Source: Lysobacterales bacterium (GTDB lineage Bacteria > Pseudomonadota > Gammaproteobacteria > Xanthomonadales > SZUA-38). Taken from it: a stretch of 47,751 nucleotides of DNA. Positions 25,217-33,264 of this stretch are shown one piece after another. How positions within the stretch are numbered: the stretch's first letter is position 1; every line of letters begins with the position of its first letter. The notes beneath the pieces were generated by a model, which saw only the letters and a list, made by a program, of their open reading frames with translations, ran no database searches and had not been told where the DNA came from. The translations under genes and the position numbers were made by a program. Location: NCBI GenBank assembly GCA_030065125.1, contig JASJDM010000038.1, positions 1 to 47,751 on the forward strand. The letters are read 5' to 3'.

Positions 25217-25663
25217 ATGTCTTCATTTCCGGAAGAAAGGGTGCCTGAGGTGCCGAAATGGTTCTGGATCGTTGCCGGGGTGGCCGTGGTCTGGAACCTG
25301 ATGGGTGTCGCTGCGTATTTCAGCGACGTGTCGATGACTCGGGAGGCCGTGGCCGCACTGCCGCAGGCACAGCAGGAACTTCGGGCTGCGACGCCCAGGT
25401 GGGTCACCGGCTTCTATGCGATTGCGGTATTCGGCGGGCTTGCCGCGGCTGTCGTTCTCTGCCTGAAACGCCGGCTGGCAATACCGTTATTTGTCGTATC
25501 GCTGGTCGCAGTGGTTGTGCAGATGGGATATGTCTTCGTTGGCATCAATGCAGTGGACATCCTGGGTCCGTCGGCGATGACATTTCCGGCGATCATCATC
25601 CTGCTGGGCGCCTTTCAGCTTTGGTTCTCCATGCATGCCAGAAATCGCTGCTGGATCGCCTGA
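25217..25663 (+). CDS. small four-helix membrane protein
   Basis: 148 residues; the ATG at 25217 is preceded by GGAGGAGCAGGAG. Four hydrophobic helices are visible (WFWIVAGVAVVWNLMGVAAYF; FYAIAVFGGLAAAVVLCL; IPLFVVSLVAVVVQMGYVF; FPAIIILLGAFQLWF), with a soluble loop after the first. I recall similar small proteins beside ArsR-SRPBCC genes, sometimes annotated as sugar transporters without evidence. Third gene of the cassette; function unknown. Confidence 0.85.
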   Translation: MSSFPEERVPEVPKWFWIVAGVAVVWNLMGVAAYFSDVSMTREAVAALPQAQQELRAATPRWVTGFYAIAVFGGLAAAVVLCLKRRLAIPLFVVSLVAVVVQMGYVFVGINAVDILGPSAMTFPAIIILLGAFQLWFSMHARNRCWIA

Positions 25664-25718
25664 CGGCGCCGAGCGACTCAAAATACCCTGTGCGCCGGAA
25701 TAATCCAGGTCGAATAAA

Positions 25719-28217
25719 TCAGGCGGTCCGCCGCAGGGTCGCCATGGGCGGCGACTTCAGCACCGGCCGCGACCCCAGTAATCCGGTGAACCCAATCACC
25801 GCGCCGCCGGCGATGATGCCCAGCAGCGGCAACCACCAGGTCGGCTGAAACTCGATTTCGAACACCTGCCTGGCCAGCACGGCACCCACCGCCAGCGCCA
25901 GACTGGCCGACAGCACCCCGGCTACGGCACCAATGACCGCAAACTCCGAGAACACGGCCGATCTGAGCTGCCGGGACGACCCGCCCAGGGTGCGCAACAC
26001 CGCGCCCTCGTGTACCCGCTCGATCAGACCGCTGTTGAGTGCTGCCAGCAGCACCACCACCCCGGCCATGAGCGTGAACACGAACACCACCTGCACTGTC
26101 AGGGTAACCCGGTCGATGATGGTGCGCACCCGAGCCAGGATGGACCCCACGTCCAGCACCGAGACATTGGGCAGCTGTCGTACCAGCCCGGATACGACCC
26201 GGAACTGGTCGTCCGGCACAAACACGCTTGAGATGTAGGTACGGGAAACCTCACCCACGGCGCCGGGTGAAAACAGTACGAAAAAGTTGGGTTGGAAGGA
26301 GTCCCAGTCCACTTCGCGAATGCTGGTGACGGTGCCGGTGACTTCCTGGCTGCCCACCTCGAAAGTGATTTGGTCGCCCAGTCCCAGTTCCATGGTTTCA
26401 GCCCAGGAGCGGGCCAGGGAGATTTCGTGTTCGTTCCCTTCAAAGGCGGAAGCGCTCCACCATTCGCCTTCCAGGATGGTGTTGGCAAGTGGGAATTCGT
26501 CCGCCCAGGAGATATTGATGTTGCCCTGGATGCGGTAGCGTGCCCGGGGACTTTCGAAATCATCCGGATTGGGTACCGCGCCGTTGATGGTTTTGAGTTT
26601 TGACACGGCCATGGGGAACAGACCCTGGCTGTCGATTTGCTCTTGCTCGAAGTAGGCCCTTGCGGTTTCCACCTGTTCCGGCTGCAGGTTGATCAGGAAG
26701 TAATTGGGCGTATTTTCCGGCAGCGTGTCGCGCCAGCCCCGCATCAGGTCGTTCTGCACCACGCCCAGCAGGAAAATGGCCATCAGCCCGAGGCCCAGCC
26801 CGGAGATCTGCAGCAGCACGCCGCGGTTATTCTTGGCCACGTTGGCCACCCCGAAGCGCCAGCCCAGGGTCCTGCCACGGGCCAGTCTGCGCAGGGCGCG
26901 AATCAGCAAAAGGGCAACGCCTGCCAGCACGCCGGAGGCAATCATGACGCCCAGCGAAAGGTAAAGCCCCAGGCGGTGATCGCCCGAGACGATCCATACC
27001 AGGGCCACTGAAAACGCCACTACCAGGGCATCGCCCAGGAAACGACGGGGGCTGGGATTGCCCAGCTGCCGGTTCAGCACCCGGACGGGCGGCACGTCCC
27101 GCAGCCGCATCAGCGGGGGCAGGCCATAGCCCAGCATGGCCAGCAGGCCGGTGGCCAGGGCGGTGACGCCGGGTCGCCAGTCCGCACCGGGCAGACCGTC
27201 AGGGATCAGTTCACCCATGGCGGTGACCAACAGGTTCTGGATCAGGTAACCCGAGGCGCAGCCGATCAACAGGGCTGGCAGACCCAGCCACAGCAGCTGC
27301 AGTGAGAACGCCAGCACAACTGAGCGCTGGCGACTGCCCAGACAGCGCAGAATGGCAACGGTATCCAGATGGCGCTGGACGAATTGCCGCACAGCAATCA
27401 CCACCGCAATGCCAGCCAGCAGTACCGCGGTGAGTGCGGCCAGCACCAGGAAGCGGCCGGCGCGGTCCAGCGCCTGGCTGACCTGCTGCTGGGAGTCTTC
27501 CAGGGTCTGGATGAACTGGCGTCCTTCCAGCTTGGGTTCGACCCATTGTTCGAACTCATCGATCTGGTCGGGTTCGCCAGCCACCAGGAACCGGTAGCTG
27601 ACCCGGCTTCCGGGCCCGATCAGGCCGGCCGGCTCCAGATCCTGCATGTTAATCATCGCCCGTGGCGCCAGGCTGAACACGCTGTTGGCCCGGTCCGGCT
27701 CGGCGGCCACTACAGCGGTGATACGGAACTGTGAATCGCCCAGTTCCAGCAGGTCGCCCATGTTGGCCTGCAGCTCCACCACAACCCGGGCGTCCAGCCA
27801 GACTTCGCCGGGCGGCGGCACGCCGTCAGCGCGGTATTCGCTACCGTAAGGCTGATCGGACAGCAGCAGCTGGCCTCGCAGGGGATAACCGTCGGTGACG
27901 GCCTTGGCCTGTACCAGCAACGAGTTTTCCCCGGCAAATGCCACGGTGGGGAACTCCACCAGCGAGGCCGTTGCCAGACCCCGGGTTTTTGCCTCTTCCA
28001 CCCAGTCCGACTGAGGAATCCGTCGGGACTGCACCACCAGGTCAGCGGCCAGCAGTTCGTTGGCGCCCTGGGTCAGGCCGCGCTCGATCCTCTGGGAAAA
28101 TGAGCCCACCGCGGACAGGGCAGCAGCGGAAATCACCAGGGCCGCCGCCAGGGTGCCCAGTTCGCCCGACCGCCACTCCCGGCGGATCTGGCGCAACGAG
28201 AAACGCACGGGCTTCAT
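25719..28217 (-). CDS. ybbP: ABC transporter permease, FtsX-like (YbbP type)
   Basis: 832 residues. After an N-terminal helix (LGTLAAALVISAAALSAVG) comes a large periplasmic MacB-like domain, then clusters of membrane helices in the FtsX arrangement (LAALTAVLLAGIAVVIAV, LLWLGLPALLIGCASGYLI, VVFVFTLMAGVVVLLAALNSG, and a final group near 775-820). The ATG overlaps the ATPase stop by 4 bp. YbbA-YbbP-type exporters next to tesA are widespread; they are thought to act on envelope lipids or lipoproteins, but the substrate is not known. Full length compared with E. coli YbbP (about 800). Confidence 0.92.
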   Translation of the reverse strand: MKPVRFSLRQIRREWRSGELGTLAAALVISAAALSAVGSFSQRIERGLTQGANELLAADLVVQSRRIPQSDWVEEAKTRGLATASLVEFPTVAFAGENSLLVQAKAVTDGYPLRGQLLLSDQPYGSEYRADGVPPPGEVWLDARVVVELQANMGDLLELGDSQFRITAVVAAEPDRANSVFSLAPRAMINMQDLEPAGLIGPGSRVSYRFLVAGEPDQIDEFEQWVEPKLEGRQFIQTLEDSQQQVSQALDRAGRFLVLAALTAVLLAGIAVVIAVRQFVQRHLDTVAILRCLGSRQRSVVLAFSLQLLWLGLPALLIGCASGYLIQNLLVTAMGELIPDGLPGADWRPGVTALATGLLAMLGYGLPPLMRLRDVPPVRVLNRQLGNPSPRRFLGDALVVAFSVALVWIVSGDHRLGLYLSLGVMIASGVLAGVALLLIRALRRLARGRTLGWRFGVANVAKNNRGVLLQISGLGLGLMAIFLLGVVQNDLMRGWRDTLPENTPNYFLINLQPEQVETARAYFEQEQIDSQGLFPMAVSKLKTINGAVPNPDDFESPRARYRIQGNINISWADEFPLANTILEGEWWSASAFEGNEHEISLARSWAETMELGLGDQITFEVGSQEVTGTVTSIREVDWDSFQPNFFVLFSPGAVGEVSRTYISSVFVPDDQFRVVSGLVRQLPNVSVLDVGSILARVRTIIDRVTLTVQVVFVFTLMAGVVVLLAALNSGLIERVHEGAVLRTLGGSSRQLRSAVFSEFAVIGAVAGVLSASLALAVGAVLARQVFEIEFQPTWWLPLLGIIAGGAVIGFTGLLGSRPVLKSPPMATLRRTA

Positions 28218-28954
28218 CCGGATGCCTCCGCCACCGGTGCCGGCTCGGTCTGCGGCATTTCAGTGGCCTGGCCGGCCTCGAGGCGGATCACCCGGGCACA
28301 ACGGGAGGCCAGGCGCTCATCGTGGGTCACCAGCAGCAGGGCGGTGCCCTGCTGCTGATTCAGTTCGAACAACAGGTCGGTGACGGCAGAACCGGTATTG
28401 GCGTCCAGGTTGCCGGTGGGTTCGTCTGCGAACAGGATTTCCGGGCGCCGGGCATAAGCCCGGGCAATGGCGACCCGCTGCTTTTCGCCACCGGAGAGCT
28501 GGTTGGGGTAGTGCAGCGCCCGCTCACCCAGGCCAACGCTTTCAAGCACTTCGCGGGCACGTTGTTCGGGATTGGATTCTCCGTAGAGCTCCAGCGGCAG
28601 CATGACGTTTTCCAGGGCGGTCAGGCTGGACAGCAGGTGAAACGACTGGAACACGAAACCCACGGACTGGCTGCGCAGCGCGGCCCGGTCGTCTTCATCC
28701 AGTTCTGTCAGTTCCTGGTCCATGAAGCGGATCTTTCCGGAGCTTGGAAGGTCCAATCCCGCAAGCAGGCCCAGCAAGGTGGTCTTGCCTGACCCCGAAG
28801 GCCCGATGATGGCGACGGAATCGCCCGACCGGATACTCAGCCGGGTTGGCTGAAGAATGGTCAGGGCGCCGTCTGGCCCCTCTACCACTTTGTCGATATC
28901 CTGCGCGTCCAGAATTATTGTCGGTTCGATCTGCATGTTGATTGCTCTATTCAT
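28214..28954 (-). CDS. ybbA: ABC transporter ATP-binding protein (YbbA type)
   Basis: 246 residues from the ATG at 28954, chosen because AAAGGA lies just upstream; Met at 28936 is an alternative. Walker A is GPSGSGKTT, the Q-loop VFQSFHLLSSLTALENV, the signature LSGGEKQRVAIARA, Walker B ILFADEP and the H-loop LLVTHDE, all intact and of the LolD/MacB type. It energises the YbbP permease whose gene it overlaps. It is divergent from tesA, and with this start the two 5' ends overlap by 20 bp on opposite strands. Confidence 0.94.
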   Translation of the reverse strand: MNRAINMQIEPTIILDAQDIDKVVEGPDGALTILQPTRLSIRSGDSVAIIGPSGSGKTTLLGLLAGLDLPSSGKIRFMDQELTELDEDDRAALRSQSVGFVFQSFHLLSSLTALENVMLPLELYGESNPEQRAREVLESVGLGERALHYPNQLSGGEKQRVAIARAYARRPEILFADEPTGNLDANTGSAVTDLLFELNQQQGTALLLVTHDERLASRCARVIRLEAGQATEMPQTEPAPVAEASG

Positions 28955-29591
28955 CATTGTCCTTTGGTTCGCTCCCGCCGCCTCCGCTGCCAGCACCGCC
29001 GGCACCGTGATGGTGCTGGGCGACAGCCTGAGCGCCGCGTACAACATCCCAAGCGAGAAAGGCTGGGTTGCACTGCTGGATCAGCAGATGGAATCTACCG
29101 ACTGCCCTGGAGAGGTCGTTAACGCCAGCATCAGCGGCGAAACGTCTTTCGGCGGGCTGTCCAGATTACCGGATCTGCTGCAGCGTCACCAACCCTCGAT
29201 AGTCATACTCGAACTGGGTGGTAACGACGGTCTGCGCGGCATGTCCGTTACACAGCTTTACCAGAACCTGCGTGATATTGCGGTCAAATCCGCTGACGCC
29301 GGTGCCCGGGTCGTCCTGGCCGGAATCCAGATTCCCACCAATTACGGCGCCCGTTACACCCGGGAGTTTGCCGCCGCCTATCCAAGGCTGGCGGAAGAAC
29401 TGGGACTGCCGCTGATTCCATTCCTGCTGGAAGGGGTTGCGCTGGAGCCTGAACTGCTGCAGGCAGACGGCATCCACCCTACCGCCGATGCCCAGCCGGT
29501 GATCCTCGACAACGTGCTGCCGGTGCTGGCACCCATGCTGGACGGCTGCCTGCCGGAGACATTCACCAAGCAGACCTTCACAAACCAATGA
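28935..29591 (+). CDS. tesA: SGNH esterase: acyl-CoA thioesterase I / lysophospholipase L1, periplasmic
   Basis: 218 residues from the ATG at 28935, giving a proper signal peptide (MLIALFIIVLWFAPAASA). SGNH blocks: VLGDSLSAAY (catalytic Ser), the Gly in ASISGET, LGGNDGLRG (Asn) and DGIHPTADAQ (Asp and His). The enzyme hydrolyses acyl thioesters, lysophospholipids and aryl esters in the periplasm. The start codon lies in a CATG shared with a possible ybbA start on the other strand, and no Shine-Dalgarno is seen. The tesA / ybbAP divergence is a classic gammaproteobacterial arrangement. Confidence 0.94.
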   Translation: MLIALFIIVLWFAPAASAASTAGTVMVLGDSLSAAYNIPSEKGWVALLDQQMESTDCPGEVVNASISGETSFGGLSRLPDLLQRHQPSIVILELGGNDGLRGMSVTQLYQNLRDIAVKSADAGARVVLAGIQIPTNYGARYTREFAAAYPRLAEELGLPLIPFLLEGVALEPELLQADGIHPTADAQPVILDNVLPVLAPMLDGCLPETFTKQTFTNQ

Positions 29592-29604
29592 TCTGAATCC
29601 TCGA

Positions 29605-29610
29605 TATAAT
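29605..29610 (+). promoter_or_regulatory. consensus -10 box before the response regulator
   Basis: A perfect TATAAT lies 30 bp before the response-regulator ATG, in the 49-bp gap after tesA. No good -35 box sits at the right distance, so an activator would be needed if it is used. Confidence 0.4.
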
Positions 29611-29640
29611 TGCGGAATTGCTAAACCAGGCTGTAATGCC

Positions 29641-30363
29641 ATGACTGAAGAAGACAAGGGCCTCGTCCTGCTGATTGAAGATAATCACGACATCGCCGAG
29701 ATGGTGGCCGAGTACCTGGAAAACAAAGGCTACGCGCTGGACTTTGCCGCCGACGGCGTGACCGGTCTGCACCTGGCCGTGACCAACAGCTACGACTGCA
29801 TCGTGCTGGATCTCATGCTGCCGGGAATGGACGGCGTGGAGGTTTGCCGCAAGCTGCGCGCCGAGGGCAAGAAATCGACGCCCGTCATTATGCTGACCGC
29901 CCGGGATACGCTGGACGACAAAGTCAGCGGCCTTGAAGTGGGCGCAGATGATTACCTGATCAAACCGTTCGAAATCCGCGAACTGGAAGCCCGCGTAAAG
30001 GCGCTGATCCGCCGGGCCCGCAAGGAAGTCAGCCAGGAAATATTCCAGGTGGGCGACCTGACGCTGGACCCCTCAACCCTGCGGCTGCAGCGCGCGGGTC
30101 AGGACCTTTCGGTGTCCCCGATTGGGCTGAAACTGCTGACCATTCTCATGCGCGAGTCGCCCAAGGTGGTGTCACGGCGGGACATCGAGCGGGAGGTTTG
30201 GGGCGACATCCTGCCGGATAGCGACACGCTGCGAAGCCACCTGTACAACCTGCGCAAGGTCATCGACAAACCCTTCGATCGCCCCCTGCTGCATACCATC
30301 CACAGTGCCGGCTATCGCCTGGCGGACCTGCAGGCGGAATCGCCCCTGCGGAACGCCGAGTAA
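29641..30363 (+). CDS. OmpR-family response regulator
   Basis: 240 residues. The receiver domain has the acidic pocket LLIEDN, phospho-acceptor Asp57 (CIVLDLMLPGMDG), the switch Thr (IMLTARD) and Lys in LIKPFE. The winged-helix effector domain is about 135-232 (LTLDPSTLRLQRAGQDLSVSPIGLKLL, SDTLRSHLYNLRKVIDKP, LHTIHSAGYRL). It controls transcription under the sensor kinase encoded 21 bp downstream. The target may include the peptidase gene that ends the operon. Confidence 0.96.
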   Translation: MTEEDKGLVLLIEDNHDIAEMVAEYLENKGYALDFAADGVTGLHLAVTNSYDCIVLDLMLPGMDGVEVCRKLRAEGKKSTPVIMLTARDTLDDKVSGLEVGADDYLIKPFEIRELEARVKALIRRARKEVSQEIFQVGDLTLDPSTLRLQRAGQDLSVSPIGLKLLTILMRESPKVVSRRDIEREVWGDILPDSDTLRSHLYNLRKVIDKPFDRPLLHTIHSAGYRLADLQAESPLRNAE

Positions 30364-30384
30364 GCCGACCGGCAGGCCAGGTCG

Positions 30385-31725
30385 GTGAAGCGCAGCGGCG
30401 TTGCCAAGCGCCTGTTCATGGGGTTTGCCATGCAGGCTGCCGCCATCAGCGTGGCGGCCCTGCTGGGTGTTCTTGGTTCGGCCAAGGTCATTACCGACGT
30501 CCTGATTCAAAAGGCCCTGACCGATGAGGCAGCGCTGTACGCCCAGCGGCTGGCCGCTGACCCTCACGCCGCCGCGCCGGACACCGTCAACCTCAAGGGC
30601 TACTTCAAGAGCGGGCCCGAGGACCAGATTCCTCCTTACCTGCTTCCCCTGGGGGAAGGATTCCATGACCTGAACCAGGAGGCGGGTGGTGACATCGCCT
30701 ACGTGGAGAAGCGTGAGTCGGGCACCCTTTACCTGGTGTTTGCTGAAGAGAACGTGCTGTCCCTGGCCCTGTTCTTCGGGCTGGTTCCGCTGGTGGTTGT
30801 CCTGCTGACGGTCTATCTGATCACCTGGCTGACCTACCGCATGTCCCATCGCGCTGTGTCGCCCCTGGTTCGGCTGGCGCGGCGGGTGGAGAACCTGGAT
30901 CTCAACCGCCTCAACAGCGAGGACTTCGATCCCGAGCAGTTTTCCAAGACCGATGATGAGGTCTATATCCTGGTCAACGCCCTGTCCCACCTGGACCAGC
31001 GCATCCAGCGCTTCGTGGAGCGGGAGAGGAATTTCACCCGGGACGCCAGCCATGAACTGCGCAGTCCGGTCACGGTCATCCAGATGGCGGCCGACATGCT
31101 GGTGCAGGAAGGCAAACTGGGGGACTACGAGACCAAGACCATCAACCGCATTCGCAATGTCTCCCGGGACATGCAGGCCCTGATCGAAGCGCTGCTGGTG
31201 CTGGCACGGGAAAGCGGTGAGGGCCTGGCGGTGCAGGAGATGTCCGTCAACGATGTGGTAGACGATGAATTCCAGCGCTACGAGTTTCTGGTCCGGGGCA
31301 AGAAGGTGCGGCTGAAAAAGTCGGACCTGGTGGACATGCGGATCGTTGGTCCGCGCAGCGTGCTGTCTGTCATGGTGGGCAACCTTATTCGCAATGCCTG
31401 TAACTACACCAACGAGGGTGATGTGGCCATCACCGTAGGCAAAGGCTACGTGTCGGTGGACGACACCGGTGTGGGCATGTCGGAAGAGGCCGTAGCCAAC
31501 GCTTTTGAGCCATTTTACCGCGGCGGCCGCACCGGCAAAGGCGGTCACGGTGTGGGGCTGACCATCGTCAAGCGTCTGTCGGACCGTTTCGGCTGGCCGG
31601 TGGAAATCAAGTCGGAGATCAACGTGGGAACCTGTGCCACCATCTATTTTCCCCAGTATGAAATCAGCGGCGAGCCCGAACCCGCGAAGCTGGCCAATGC
31701 AACAGCGGCTGCGGCCGGTGAATAG
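30385..31725 (+). CDS. membrane sensor histidine kinase
   Basis: 446 residues from a GTG at 30385. Membrane helices at about 12-33 and 125-150 enclose a short periplasmic sensor of about 90 residues; a HAMP linker follows (YRMSHRAVSPLVRLARRVENL). HisKA has His223 in RDASHELRSPVTVI; the ATPase domain has NLIRNACNYT (N box), DDTGVGMS (G1) and GHGVGLTIVKRL (G2). The sequence end CATIYFPQYE is followed by an Ala-rich tail. Partner of the preceding OmpR-type regulator; the isoaspartyl peptidase starts 4 bp after its stop. Confidence 0.95.
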   Translation: MKRSGVAKRLFMGFAMQAAAISVAALLGVLGSAKVITDVLIQKALTDEAALYAQRLAADPHAAAPDTVNLKGYFKSGPEDQIPPYLLPLGEGFHDLNQEAGGDIAYVEKRESGTLYLVFAEENVLSLALFFGLVPLVVVLLTVYLITWLTYRMSHRAVSPLVRLARRVENLDLNRLNSEDFDPEQFSKTDDEVYILVNALSHLDQRIQRFVERERNFTRDASHELRSPVTVIQMAADMLVQEGKLGDYETKTINRIRNVSRDMQALIEALLVLARESGEGLAVQEMSVNDVVDDEFQRYEFLVRGKKVRLKKSDLVDMRIVGPRSVLSVMVGNLIRNACNYTNEGDVAITVGKGYVSVDDTGVGMSEEAVANAFEPFYRGGRTGKGGHGVGLTIVKRLSDRFGWPVEIKSEINVGTCATIYFPQYEISGEPEPAKLANATAAAAGE

Positions 31726-31729
31726 TCCC

Positions 31730-32746
31730 ATGGGACCGGGCCTGCTCAAGACCTTCGTGCTCGCACTGGCGTTGCTCGCTCCAATCTCCAGCCACGCTGA
31801 GTCTGGCAACGATCCGGATGCCCCCATTGCCATCGCGGTGCATGGCGGCGCCGGCACCATCAAGCGGGAGGACCTGGACGCGCTGGGTGAAGCGCGTTTC
31901 CGTGAGAAGCTGGCCGAGGCGGCCCGTGCCGGCCACGACATCCTCAAGCAGGGCGGCAGCAGCCTGGACGCGGTTCAGGCGGCGGTGCTGGTGCTGGAGG
32001 ACTCACCGCTTTTCAATGCCGGCAAAGGGTCGGTGTTCAATGCCGACGGCGTGAACGAGCTGGACGCCGCCATCATGGACGGCGCCACCCGGAACGCAGG
32101 TGCCGTGGCCGGCCTCAAGCAGATCCGCAACCCCATCCTCGCTGCCCGTGCGGTGATGGAACAGTCGCCCCACGTGCTGCTGATCGGGGAGGGCGCTGAG
32201 ATTTTCGCCCGCCAGCAGGGGATCGCCACGGTGGACCCGGGCTACTTCTACACCGAACGGCGCTGGCAGCAACTGGAGAAAGCCCGGCGCAAGGAAAAGA
32301 GCCAGGCAGCGGCCGACAGGGCGCCGGTTGACCAGCTGTTCAGCACCGTGGGCGCCGTTGCCCTGGACCGTGCCGGTAACCTGGCGGCCGCCACCTCCAC
32401 CGGTGGCCGAACCAACAAACGCTACGGGCGGGTCGGCGACGTTCCCATCGTCGGTGCCGGCACCTATGCCAGCAACGACAGCTGCGCCGTCTCCGCCACC
32501 GGCCACGGCGAGTATTTCATCCGTTCCGTGGTGGCCTTCGACATCTGTGCCCTGATGCAGTACCGCGGACACACCCTGGACCAGGCCACCGAGGAAGTGG
32601 TGATGAAGAAGCTGGTTGAGTTTGGGGGTGACGGCGGCGTTATCGCGGTGGATCCGAAAGGGAATGTGGCGATGAGGTTTAATACTCGGGGGATGTATCG
32701 AGCCTCTATTGATGTCGATGGGAACGTGACAGTTGGGATTTATTGA
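31730..32746 (+). CDS. periplasmic isoaspartyl peptidase / L-asparaginase (Ntn hydrolase, plant type)
   Basis: 338 residues from the ATG at 31730, just past the kinase stop. A signal peptide (LKTFVLALALLAPISSHA) sends it to the periplasm, unlike the cytosolic E. coli IaaA. Family landmarks: IAVHGGAGTI, FNAGKGSVFNADGVNELDAAIMDG, then the autocleavage site STVGAVALD where Thr207 becomes the N-terminal nucleophile, ATSTGGRTNKRYGRVGD, GAGTYASND and ATGHGEYFIR. It removes N-terminal beta-aspartyl residues or asparagine. Its place as third gene of a two-component operon suggests regulated use of peptides or asparagine. Immediately followed by hairpin-array cluster D. Confidence 0.94.
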   Translation: MGPGLLKTFVLALALLAPISSHAESGNDPDAPIAIAVHGGAGTIKREDLDALGEARFREKLAEAARAGHDILKQGGSSLDAVQAAVLVLEDSPLFNAGKGSVFNADGVNELDAAIMDGATRNAGAVAGLKQIRNPILAARAVMEQSPHVLLIGEGAEIFARQQGIATVDPGYFYTERRWQQLEKARRKEKSQAAADRAPVDQLFSTVGAVALDRAGNLAAATSTGGRTNKRYGRVGDVPIVGAGTYASNDSCAVSATGHGEYFIRSVVAFDICALMQYRGHTLDQATEEVVMKKLVEFGGDGGVIAVDPKGNVAMRFNTRGMYRASIDVDGNVTVGIY

Positions 32747-32749
32747 TTA

Positions 32750-32852
32750 GGGAACGCGCCCTGTGGGCGCTGGGGAACGCTCGCTGCGCGAGCTGGGAAA
32801 CGGCCCCTGCGGGGCCTGGGGAACGCGCGCTTTGCGCGCTGGGAAAAACTTC
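32750..32852 (+). repeat. hairpin-array cluster D (forward, 4 units), 3' of the peptidase gene
   Basis: Starts 3 bp after the stop codon: GGGAAC then GCGCCC-tgt-GGGCGC, GCTCGC-tgc-GCGAGC, GGCCCC-tgc-GGGGCC and GCGCGC-ttt-GCGCGC, with linkers TGGGGAAC or TGGGAAAC, ending TGGGAAAAAC. All four stems are perfect. Confidence 0.92.
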
Positions 32853-32930
32853 CCGGGCCTTCTCCCAGTATCTGACCCCACCTCGCGGAAGCCCCGAAGC
32901 CCGGGAAATAGATTGACCAGTGGCGAACGG

Positions 32931-32976
32931 TCCCAGCGCGAAGCGCGTTCCCCAGGCTGCGAAGCAGCCGTTCCCC
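32931..32976 (-). repeat. hairpin-array cluster D2 (reverse, 2 units)
   Basis: Opposite orientation to cluster D across about 80 bp: on the plus strand TCCCA-GCGC-gaa-GCGC-GTTCCCCA-GGCTGC-gaa-GCAGCC-GTTCCCCC. It ends 37 bp before the metB promoter. The spacer between D and D2 contains a further inverted repeat, TTCCCGGG / CCCGGGAA. Confidence 0.88.
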
Positions 32977-33013
32977 CAAGCGTGACCCATCTCTCAATCC
33001 AGATAAAAAGATA

Positions 33014-33043
33014 TTGACTTCGCCGGCCCATTGGGGTTAAAAC
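33014..33043 (+). promoter_or_regulatory. promoter of the metB riboswitch transcript
   Basis: TTGACT (33014-33019) and TAAAAC (33038-33043) with an 18-bp spacer. Transcription would begin near 33050, exactly where the SAM aptamer begins, which supports the call. Confidence 0.6.
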
Positions 33044-33050
33044 AAGGTCT

Positions 33051-33169
33051 GACTCATTGAGACCGGCTGAGGGACTGGCCCAGCGACGCCGGGGCAACCT
33101 TTGAGACTTAACCCTCTCAAAAAGGTGCTAACTCCTGCGAAGCCTGTGAAGGCATTCGGAAAATGAGTC
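33051..33169 (+). ncRNA. SAM-I (S-box) riboswitch aptamer
   Basis: The S-box signature is plain: P1 GACTCATT (33051-33058) with AATGAGTC (33162-33169); the kink-turn side GAGGGACTGGCCC (33069-33081); GGGGCAACC (33091-33099); a P3 stem TTTGAGA / TCTCAAA (33100-33106 with 33115-33121); and the J3/4 strand AAAGGTGCTAACTCC (33121-33135). It lies in the 5' leader of metB, a methionine-synthesis gene, as known for this class. SAM binding should lower metB expression. A second partner for the P1 5' strand occurs at 33229-33238 (listed separately). Confidence 0.93.
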
Positions 33170-33228
33170 GCCAGCGAAGCCGCACATCGGTCAAGGAGTT
33201 GGCGTCCTTTCAAGCGATTTCCGCAGGA

Positions 33229-33238
33229 TCAATGAGTC
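33229..33238 (+). promoter_or_regulatory. alternative pairing partner of riboswitch P1
   Basis: TCAATGAGTC is complementary over 10 bases to the 5' P1 strand plus two bases (33051-33060), longer than the 8-bp P1 itself. It lies 13 bases before the metB Shine-Dalgarno (GGAGG, 33252-33256). A competing helix between aptamer and ribosome site is the expected form of a translational expression platform. Inferred from sequence only. Confidence 0.5.
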
Positions 33239-33264
33239 TTCAGCAACTGTTGGAGGCTTAGTCG

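Noticed and set aside
30172..31947. 591-codon minus-strand ORF opposite the sensor kinase
   Set aside because: Runs across two clear plus-strand genes and has no recognisable domain.
32750..32976. CRISPR array
   Set aside because: The constant part is only 7-8 bp, the variable part is palindromic, and no cas gene is present.
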